This document shows positions 58,144 through 64,000 of a stretch of DNA of 64,000 bases, one piece after another (position 1 is the first letter of the stretch; every line of letters starts with the position of its first letter). This stretch comes from Pandoraea aquatica (GTDB lineage Bacteria; Pseudomonadota; Gammaproteobacteria; Burkholderiales; Burkholderiaceae), in assembly GCF_902459565.1 (NCBI RefSeq), contig NZ_CABPSN010000001.1, positions 248,001-312,000 of the forward strand, read 5' to 3'. Below the pieces are notes generated by a model, which was not told the DNA's origin, made no database searches, and saw only the letters and a program-made list of their open reading frames with translations. The translations under genes were made by a program, and so were the position numbers.

Positions 58144-59733
58144 TCAATGCCAGGCCACTTTGCGGAAGTTCAGGAAGCCCGAGCCCTGCTGCACTTCCCA
58201 TGTCAGCGTTTTCTTCTTTGCGAAGACATTGAACAGCTCTGTCACGAGCACGGCTGAGGCGTCGTCGTGCAGGATCTTGCCGATCTTGCGGAAGAGCACG
58301 CCGCGCGCTTCGGCGCCGGTTGTCGTATCGAGTTGTTTGAGCAGCGCCTCAACTTCCGGGTTGTAGTAGTCGGACCAGGCACCGTCCTTCGAGAACGATC
58401 CCGCCACCGGATGGATCGGGTCGTAGATCGCGTTGGTGAACTGGGTGGTCGTCATCGGCCCGGTTTTGTGCGTGTTGTTCAGGCGACTCCACGCGGCGTA
58501 GTCAATGCGATTGATGTCCACCTTGACGCCGACCTGCCCCCAGTAGGCGGCGAGTGCTTCAGCAAACTCTTTGGGCGTCCCGACGGCGTCGTAGAGCTTG
58601 ATCGAGAAGCCGTTCGGGTAGCCGGCCTGCTTGAGCAAAGCGCGCGCTTTTGCCGGGTCATAAGGGTACGGAGCGATGCTCGGGTCGCCGCCGTAAGGGA
58701 AGTATTTCGAGATGAAAGTGCCCATCGGTGCACCAACGCCATGGAAAACGCCTTTGATGATGGCATTGGCGTCGACAGCGTAGTTCAGTGCGAGCCGAAC
58801 GTCGCGCTTGGCCAGTGGCGAGTCCGGCACATTCGAGTACAGGCGCACATGCATGGGCGACGACACCGGGTTTGTGATGACATCGAGGGCTGTGTCCTGG
58901 CGCAGTCGCGCAACTTCGGCAAGTGGGATCATGGCGGCGATATCCACTTCGCCGGAGATGATCGCGTTCACGCGACTCGACGGCTCCGGGATGTACTTGA
59001 ATACCAGCGTTTTGATCGCCGGCTTGTCGCCGTAGAAGTCATCGAAGCGCTCGAGTTCAAGGTACTGCCCGACTTTGTTTGTCTTTACGCGATACGGCCC
59101 CGAGCCGATGGGCGCGGCCGCGAATGCCTCGGCATTCGGTAGCGACGATGTGTACTTCTGCGGAACGATGAACAGGAAGCCTGCGATCTTGTTGAGGAAG
59201 ACGCCGTCCGGCTGCTTAAGGCGAATGCGTACCGTCAACGGATCTGGCGTGTCGATGGCGTCGATGACGGGGGCAAAATAAGGGCGTCGCGTACTTTTCG
59301 AGGCCGGATCGATCACACGCTCGATGGAGTACTTCACGTCGCCCGATGTGAACGGGTCGCCGTTATGAAACTTAATATTGGGCCGTAGCTTGAACGTATA
59401 CGTCAGGCCGTCGGAGGACATGGTGTAGTTGGTGGCCATGCGCGGCACGATGTTGCCCTTGGCATCGAAGCCGTAGAGCGTGTCGAAGAGCGACATCGCA
59501 TAACGCTGCGAATCGCCGCTCGCCGTAACCAGCGCATCGAGGCTCTGGATTTCCTTGTCGAGCGCCACGACCAACGTGTTCCTATCTACGGCGGGCCCCG
59601 TCTTGTCGGCTGCCATCGCGCCCGACGCCCCCATTACGCCCAGCACTCCCGTGGCCAGTGCAGCCACCGCCGCCCCCGCCCGCAACCCCGATGCCATGCG
59701 CGTTACGACGCGCCGTCCCGTCAATCGATTCAT
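58144..59733 (-). CDS. Peptide/nickel-family ABC transporter substrate-binding protein 2
   Basis: 529 residues from the ATG at 59733 with AGAGG 5 nt upstream. Signal peptide to about residue 41 (cleavage AMA-ADK). Same SBP_bac_5 architecture as the protein at 53406: DSQRYAMSLFDTLYGFD, LRPNIKFHNGDPFTSGDVKYSIERVIDP (in parts) and a conserved C-terminal WEVQQGSGFLNFRKVAWH. There is no permease or ATPase gene beside it, so it probably docks to the transporter at 47641-51590, giving that importer two receptors with different preferences. Confidence 0.9.
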   Translation of the reverse strand: MNRLTGRRVVTRMASGLRAGAAVAALATGVLGVMGASGAMAADKTGPAVDRNTLVVALDKEIQSLDALVTASGDSQRYAMSLFDTLYGFDAKGNIVPRMATNYTMSSDGLTYTFKLRPNIKFHNGDPFTSGDVKYSIERVIDPASKSTRRPYFAPVIDAIDTPDPLTVRIRLKQPDGVFLNKIAGFLFIVPQKYTSSLPNAEAFAAAPIGSGPYRVKTNKVGQYLELERFDDFYGDKPAIKTLVFKYIPEPSSRVNAIISGEVDIAAMIPLAEVARLRQDTALDVITNPVSSPMHVRLYSNVPDSPLAKRDVRLALNYAVDANAIIKGVFHGVGAPMGTFISKYFPYGGDPSIAPYPYDPAKARALLKQAGYPNGFSIKLYDAVGTPKEFAEALAAYWGQVGVKVDINRIDYAAWSRLNNTHKTGPMTTTQFTNAIYDPIHPVAGSFSKDGAWSDYYNPEVEALLKQLDTTTGAEARGVLFRKIGKILHDDASAVLVTELFNVFAKKKTLTWEVQQGSGFLNFRKVAWH

Positions 59734-59839
59734 TTCGACCTCTCTTTGTTTGTACACATATTGGAATTACAGACGCATCGAAAACCTCACCCGGATTTGC
59801 ACCAATTTATCTGGCGCCTTGTTGAAATATCCGCTATAA

Positions 59840-59868
59840 AAGCTAGGAAACATGATTAACGATGTCAA
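59840..59868 (-). promoter_or_regulatory. Promoter candidate of the second binding-protein gene
   Basis: Minus strand TTGACA (59868-59863), 17 bp, TAGCTT (59845-59840), a perfect -35 with a weak -10. The sequence GATATTTCAACAAG just downstream resembles the half of the IclR-like dyad, overlapping the expected transcription start. Confidence 0.45.
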
Positions 59869-59913
59869 TAAGCGATCATACCGACACGACATCGATGCTC
59901 ACGTAGCGCACCA

Positions 59914-59938
59914 TATAATCGTTATTTATTTCAATATA
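59914..59938 (+). promoter_or_regulatory. -10 element and operator-like sequence of the carboxyltransferase gene
   Basis: TATAAT (59914-59919) is a perfect -10 but lacks a good -35, as in activator-dependent promoters. TTATTTATTTCAATATA (59922-59938) overlaps the predicted start of transcription and matches the minus-strand reading of the 55899-55913 dyad region at 13 of 17 positions. Confidence 0.5.
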
Positions 59939-59994
59939 TGGATATACGGAAAGGCGCACTTGCTTTCCGTGCCCATCGCACCGCCAGGACGCTC

Positions 59995-61533
59995 ATGGAC
60001 AAACGCAAGATCGAAGAACTGCAAAGCCGCCGCGACGCCATCCGGGCATCGACATCGGCGGCTGCGATCGACAAACTGCGCGAGCAAGGCAAGCTCACGG
60101 CGCGCGAGCGCATCGCACTGCTGCTCGACGACGGCAGCTTTGTCGAGATGGGCGTGCACGCCCACAGTGCGCACCCGTCACTGCGCGAGCGAACCCCGGC
60201 CGACGGCATCGTGACCGGGCACGGCACCATCGACGGACGCATTGTCTATGTCGCAGCGGACGATGCGACCGTGCTGGGCGGCACGCGAGGACGTGTGGGA
60301 GAAATCAAGATCGCGCGCGTGCGCGATGCTGCGTTGCGTCACAGAAAACCCTTCATTGCACTGATGGAAGCCGGTGCGGCGCGTGTGCAAGAGAGCTTTG
60401 GCGCGATGGCCGCAAACATGGGCGCGCGCTTTGCGGATCACTTCCGGATGTCCGGACAGATTCCGCAGCTCGCCGCGATTCTTGGACCGGCATTTGGCGG
60501 TCCGTCGTTCACTGCCGCACAGTCCGATTTCACCGCGCTCGCGCGTGGCACGGGCGTGATGGGGATGTCGGGACCACTCGTCGTGAAGGTTGGCACCGGC
60601 GAGACGGTCACCCCCGACGCCATTGGTGGCGCGGATCTCAGCGAGACCGTCACCGGTCAGGCCGACTACGTCGGTGACACGGAAGCCGACACGCTGCGCA
60701 GTCTGCGAACGTTCCTGTCGTTTCTCCCGAGCCACAGCGGCGAGCTGCCGCCGGTCGTCGAGGCGAAGCCCGCGGCCGTCGACACGGAGGAAGGACGCGA
60801 GAAGTTGCGTACGCTCATTCCGGACATCGGGCGTCAGGCGTACGACATGAAGCGAGTGCTGAGCCTGATCGTCGACGCAGGCGACCTCTTCCATTATCGG
60901 CCGCGCTATGGCCCCAATCTGATTACGGCATTCGGACGGATCGATGGGCAGCCGGTCGGCTTCGTGGCGTCGAATCCGATGGCGCGCGGCGGCGTGATGG
61001 ACGAGAAAACAGCACAGAAGGCGCGTAAGTTCGTCGATGTTTGCGACGCGTTTCACGTCCCGCTTGTCTTCATTTGCGACGCACCAGGATTTCTCGTCGG
61101 CCCGGACATCGAGAAACACCGCATGGTGTCGCTCGCTGCCCGGCTGCTCAACACCGTGTGCGCGGCGTCAGTCCCCAAAATTACGTTCGTAGCCCGCAAA
61201 GCCATCGGTCTGGCGTATCTCGCGATGTGCGGCCGCGCCATGCGGCCCGACTATCTTGCGGCCTGGCCGGGGGCGCATTTCGACGTGATGGGGCCTGAAG
61301 CCGGCGTCGAACTGGTGTTCGGCCGGGAGATTGCCGCCGCACCGGATCCGGCCGCACGCAAAGCGGAGATCATGGCGCGTCTTGACGAGCAGTCGAGCGC
61401 CTACGAGGCCGCCGCACAGGGCTGGATCGACGACGTGATCGACCCTGCCGAAACGCGCGACGCGATCAGGCAGGCGCTTGCGGCAGCAGCAGACTCACGT
61501 CAGCCAGGATTCAAGCACCGCATCGATCCCTGA
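59995..61533 (+). CDS. Acyl-CoA carboxylase, carboxyltransferase (beta) subunit
   Basis: 512 residues from the ATG at 59995 with AGGA 5 nt upstream; a longer frame to 59938 starts inside the operator. Two crotonase-fold carboxyltransferase halves: GKLTARERIALLLDDGSFVEMG opens the N-terminal half, with ASDDATVLGGT-like VAADDATVLGGT; the C-terminal half has KFVDVCDAFHVPLVFICDAPGFLVGPD and WPGAHFDVMGPEAGVELVF. This is the PccB/MccB family. It transfers CO2 from biotin on the small carrier to an acyl-CoA. Asp/Ile specificity residues cannot be assigned by eye, so propionyl-, methylcrotonyl- or another acyl-CoA is possible. Confidence 0.9.
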   Translation: MDKRKIEELQSRRDAIRASTSAAAIDKLREQGKLTARERIALLLDDGSFVEMGVHAHSAHPSLRERTPADGIVTGHGTIDGRIVYVAADDATVLGGTRGRVGEIKIARVRDAALRHRKPFIALMEAGAARVQESFGAMAANMGARFADHFRMSGQIPQLAAILGPAFGGPSFTAAQSDFTALARGTGVMGMSGPLVVKVGTGETVTPDAIGGADLSETVTGQADYVGDTEADTLRSLRTFLSFLPSHSGELPPVVEAKPAAVDTEEGREKLRTLIPDIGRQAYDMKRVLSLIVDAGDLFHYRPRYGPNLITAFGRIDGQPVGFVASNPMARGGVMDEKTAQKARKFVDVCDAFHVPLVFICDAPGFLVGPDIEKHRMVSLAARLLNTVCAASVPKITFVARKAIGLAYLAMCGRAMRPDYLAAWPGAHFDVMGPEAGVELVFGREIAAAPDPAARKAEIMARLDEQSSAYEAAAQGWIDDVIDPAETRDAIRQALAAAADSRQPGFKHRIDP

Positions 61534-61589
61534 GACAACGCACTGCGTCTCTACCTATCTACCTATTTGCGAAGCGCGGCATTGCGACC

Positions 61590-62378
61590 ATGACTATCGA
61601 CTTCAGAGTGAGCGACGGCGTCGCGACGGTGCGGTTAAACCGCCCCGAAGCGCTCAATGCCATCGACTATCCGATGCGCACTCGCTTGCAGGCGCTTTGG
61701 CGGCACATCGGCGGCACGCCGGAGATTCGCGCGGTTGTCATCACGGGGGCCGGTGATCGCGCATTCAGTAGCGGCGCAGATCTTCGGCTCACGCCGCCAC
61801 CGACGACGTCCTTCGCAGCACAGACATTTCGCGGCGAAGGTGCTGAACCCGAAGCAGGATCGCTCACGCTGGGCATGGACTTCGACACCCCTGTGATTTG
61901 CGCATTCAACGGGCTGGCGTACGGTGGCGGACTCGAAATCGGACTGGCATGCGACATTCGCATCGCAGCCGATACGGCACGTTTTGCATTGCCGGAGGTG
62001 AGCGTCGGCTCCATGCCAGGTTCAGGTGGGACGCAGCGGTTGCCGCGTCTGATCGGCAGTGCGAACGCCATGTGGATGCTGCTGACCGGCGAAGCCATCG
62101 ACGCGCAGACAGCGCTGCGCATCGGTCTGGTGAGCCACGTTGTCGCGCAGAATGCGCTTATGGAGGTGGCGACGTCGATCGCACGCCGGATTGCCGACGC
62201 GGCGCCACTTGCGGTGCGGGCGATCAAACAGGCGGCACGCAATGGCATGGATATGCCACTGTCGCCGGCGCTGACCTACGAGCGTCATCTGTGGGGGCTA
62301 TTGCGCGACACCGAAGATCGCAAGGAGGGACGCGAGGCTTTCGCTGCGAAGCGCGCGGCGGTGTTTCGAGGCCGCTGA
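61590..62378 (+). CDS. Enoyl-CoA hydratase/isomerase (crotonase)
   Basis: 262 residues. The crotonase fold with RLNRPEALNAIDYPMR, oxyanion-hole segment AFSSGADLRL, YGGGLEIGLACDIRIAA with Glu116, and FALPEVSVGSMPGSGGTQRLPRL with Glu136, the two hydratase Glu residues. It should therefore be an active hydratase rather than an isomerase. It is 56 bp after the carboxyltransferase gene, recalling the leucine-type pathway, in which a carboxylated enoyl-CoA is hydrated next, but no lyase is present to support that. No strong ribosome site. Confidence 0.88.
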   Translation: MTIDFRVSDGVATVRLNRPEALNAIDYPMRTRLQALWRHIGGTPEIRAVVITGAGDRAFSSGADLRLTPPPTTSFAAQTFRGEGAEPEAGSLTLGMDFDTPVICAFNGLAYGGGLEIGLACDIRIAADTARFALPEVSVGSMPGSGGTQRLPRLIGSANAMWMLLTGEAIDAQTALRIGLVSHVVAQNALMEVATSIARRIADAAPLAVRAIKQAARNGMDMPLSPALTYERHLWGLLRDTEDRKEGREAFAAKRAAVFRGR

Positions 62379-62486
62379 CGGCATCCCGGTTTGCGAGACA
62401 ATACCGGTTTCGTTCGTTTTCCGTACTTTGTGGCGTCGCACTATCGACGATGCCTTGCCACGTCGCTTGTACGTCAGCTTCACTTT

Positions 62487-62503
62487 GTCTGCCTGCGGCA
62501 GAC
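62487..62503. promoter_or_regulatory. Compact hairpin upstream of the second IclR gene
   Basis: GTCTGCC-TGC-GGCAGAC, a perfect 7-bp stem with a 3-nt loop, ending 20 bp before the ATG at 62524. It may be an autoregulatory operator or a 5' mRNA hairpin, or may terminate the upstream hydratase transcript (stop at 62378), although no T-run follows. Confidence 0.4.
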
Positions 62504-62523
62504 GCCGAAATGGATAGATTTTC

Positions 62524-63465
62524 ATGAGCCTGCCTCCACGACACGCCAGCGACATTGACGACATCGAGTCCGAGGACTTCGCCAATGACATGGCCGACGC
62601 CGCAGACTTCGTGCCGGACCTCACGACGAACGGCAGCCATGCAAGCGCCACTACGGGGCACCGGGCGAGCGAAGGCACGCAGAGCATCCAGCGCGCAATC
62701 GCGGTGCTGCGCCTCGTTGCCATGTGCGGCCCCCAGGGTTTGCGTCTTCATGAGATTGCCGAGGGCCTGGCGTTGGAGCGCATCACTGCGCATCGCATCG
62801 TCAAAGGGTTGGCGTTCAGCAACATGCTGCAACTCGACCCGCAGGCGCGCCGTTACACGCTCGGTCATACGGCGTATCTGCTTGGCCTGAACGCATCCCC
62901 GGCATTCGATCTTCGGGAGCGCTGCCAGCCAACGTTGCGACGGCTCGCCGACCTGACGGGCGACTCCGTCTTTCTGATGGTGCGAAGCGGGCATGAAGCC
63001 GTGTGCTTCGATCACTTGCAGGGTAGCTATCCGATTCGCACTCATAGCCTGAAGATTGGTGCACGCCGGGCGCTCGGTGCCGGTGCCGGTGCCATGGCGT
63101 TGCTCGCTGCGTTGCCCGACAACGCTGTAGAAGCCGCAATCGCAGCGAACGCCGTGCATTTGCCCCGCTATCGCGACATCTCGCCAGCGCGCCTGCGCGA
63201 GCTGGTCGCGCGAACGCGCGCTGACGGCTATGCGACGAACGTGCAAACGGTGATCGCCGACGTGAGCGCCATCGGCATGACATTGCCGCGCAAGGAAGGC
63301 CCTGCGTTCGTGTCAATCAGCGTTGCATCGATTGCGTCGCGCATGACCGGTGCGCATCTTGAGGAGGCGCTGCATGCGCTGCGTCTCGAATCCGATGCGC
63401 TCGGCCGTCACCTGGACGACGCACGGATCGCTTGGGGAGGATTGGCGGACAGCCTTTGCGCCTGA
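62524..63465 (+). CDS. IclR-family transcriptional regulator 2
   Basis: 313 residues. An acidic N-terminal tail (DIDDIESEDFANDMADAADF) precedes the winged HTH: TQSIQRAIAVLRLVAMCGPQG, LHEIAEGLALERITAHRIVKG. The effector domain has VCFDHLQGSYPIRTHSLKIGARRALGAG (in parts) and ISVASIASRMTGAHLEEAL. It is a paralogue of the regulator at 41586, with near-identical words (AHRIVKGL, GDSVFLMVRSG). It is placed inside the carboxylase gene set and probably controls both divergent halves of the locus. Confidence 0.9.
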   Translation: MSLPPRHASDIDDIESEDFANDMADAADFVPDLTTNGSHASATTGHRASEGTQSIQRAIAVLRLVAMCGPQGLRLHEIAEGLALERITAHRIVKGLAFSNMLQLDPQARRYTLGHTAYLLGLNASPAFDLRERCQPTLRRLADLTGDSVFLMVRSGHEAVCFDHLQGSYPIRTHSLKIGARRALGAGAGAMALLAALPDNAVEAAIAANAVHLPRYRDISPARLRELVARTRADGYATNVQTVIADVSAIGMTLPRKEGPAFVSISVASIASRMTGAHLEEALHALRLESDALGRHLDDARIAWGGLADSLCA

Positions 63466-63541
63466 CGCCCGTGCCGCGACTTACCGGCAGCACCCTAGTG
63501 CGCCCGTTGCGGTAGAAAATGAAAACGACGAAGGAGAAGAC

Positions 63542-64000
63542 ATGTTTGCGAAGGTCCTCGTAGCGAATCGCGGCGCAGTCGCAGCACGCATCATCCGTGC
63601 GTTGCGCCAGATGAACATTCGTTCCGTGGCGGTCTGTTCCGAAGCGGATGCCACACTCCCCTATCTGGCGCAGGCCGACGAGGTGTACGCCATCGGTCCC
63701 GCACCCGCCATGTCGAGCTATCTCGATCAGGATCGCCTGATCGACGTGCTGGCACGCTCGAAGGCGGAAGCCGTGCACCCGGGGTACGGCTTCCTTTCCG
63801 AGAACGCGGCCTTCGCGCGTCGCGTGATGGAGGCCGGCGCAGCGTTCATCGGACCGTCGCCGCGCTGGATCGAAGCGATGGGGCACAAGACCCGCGCACG
63901 AGAACTGATGGCCCGCTACGGCATGCCCATGTCGCCCAGCTCGGGATTGCTCGACGATCATGCCGATTCGATCAGTGCCGCCGCACGCGCCATCGGCTAC
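63542..64000 (+). CDS. Acyl-CoA carboxylase, biotin carboxylase subunit, N-terminus only
   Basis: The first 153 residues of a biotin carboxylase, cut by the right edge. AAGGAGA precedes the ATG. FAKVLVANRGAVAARIIRAL is the N-terminal signature, followed by EADATLPYLAQADEVYAIGP, AEAVHPGYGFLSENAAFARR and GPSPRWIEAMGHKTRAREL, the beginning of the ATP-grasp domain. It would carboxylate biotin on the stand-alone carrier at 57849. Whether its C-terminus also carries a biotinyl domain cannot be seen; if it does not, the carrier gene is essential. Confidence 0.92.
   Translation, partial: MFAKVLVANRGAVAARIIRALRQMNIRSVAVCSEADATLPYLAQADEVYAIGPAPAMSSYLDQDRLIDVLARSKAEAVHPGYGFLSENAAFARRVMEAGAAFIGPSPRWIEAMGHKTRARELMARYGMPMSPSSGLLDDHADSISAAARAIGY

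Noticed and set aside
1-64000. CRISPR arrays, tRNA/rRNA genes, insertion sequences, prophage
   Set aside because: I saw no regularly spaced repeats, cloverleaf or rRNA sequence, transposase or integrase motif in either strand.

Overview
The window is 64 kb of GC-rich DNA (about 60-63 percent GC by eye), densely packed with genes in short operons. Frequent 4-bp ATGA overlaps, many LysR/TetR/IclR regulators, DUF1254/DUF2252/DUF2092 genes and large CoA-catabolic clusters point to a soil or plant-associated betaproteobacterium of the Burkholderiales, Pandoraea- or Burkholderia-like. This is inference: no rRNA or tRNA gene lies in the window to anchor taxonomy. I see no CRISPR array, transposase, integrase or prophage.

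Layout. (1) 1-8.9 kb, minus strand: an oxidative catabolic operon with an AtoE-type transporter, Rieske ferredoxin, ferredoxin reductase, Rieske oxygenase alpha and beta subunits and the start of a CoxL-type molybdenum hydroxylase. It is preceded by a molybdopterin oxidoreductase fused to its own FAD/NAD(P)H reductase and 2Fe-2S domain, with a divergent LysR gene. (2) 9.9-13.4 kb: two TetR regulators, each with a readable palindromic operator, controlling an EamA exporter with an alpha/beta hydrolase and a DUF1348 gene. (3) 13.5-15.2 kb: a solitary GIY-YIG protein, an MBL-fold hydrolase and an AT-rich promoter region. (4) 15.2-30.1 kb: an envelope or stress block headed by a FixJ-type response regulator and histidine kinase. 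It holds DUF2092, an Asn-rich secreted protein, an orphan receiver, DUF2252, a diguanylate cyclase, an outer-membrane barrel, a polytopic membrane protein, an MscS channel, a YSC84 lipoprotein and two DUF1254 proteins. Five intergenic regions here share the same compound motif, a palindrome TTGCCC-N4-GGGCAA followed after 5-6 bp by a third oriented half-site. I read this as an undescribed regulon. (5) 30.1-33.6 kb: a GlxA-type AraC regulator divergent from a DJ-1/PfpI protein and an MHS-type symporter. (6) 33.6-38.0 kb: a 1470-residue multidomain protein with a DUF4157 head, a domain closely resembling the ADP-ribosyltransferase of Pseudomonas exotoxin A, a dual-specificity-phosphatase domain and an OTU-like cysteine-protease domain preceded by a UIM-like motif. 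It looks like a eukaryote-directed effector. (7) 38.1-42.5 kb: a LysR/SDR pair, an exported argininosuccinate-lyase homologue and an IclR regulator.

(8) 42.5-64 kb: a large acyl-CoA catabolic locus flanked by two paralogous IclR regulators. One minus-strand operon (about 55.8 to 42.5 kb) encodes an SDR, a peptide-type ABC transporter (binding protein, two permeases, two ATPases), an acyl-CoA ligase, two acyl-CoA-dehydrogenase-fold enzymes, a thiolase, two hotdog hydratases and a flavin reductase. The other half carries a KstD-like flavoprotein, a stand-alone biotin carrier, a second binding protein, a carboxyltransferase, an enoyl-CoA hydratase and the start of a biotin carboxylase. Together they describe uptake, CoA activation, desaturation or hydroxylation, hydration, oxidation, thiolysis and biotin-dependent carboxylation of a carboxylic acid whose identity cannot be read from the sequence.
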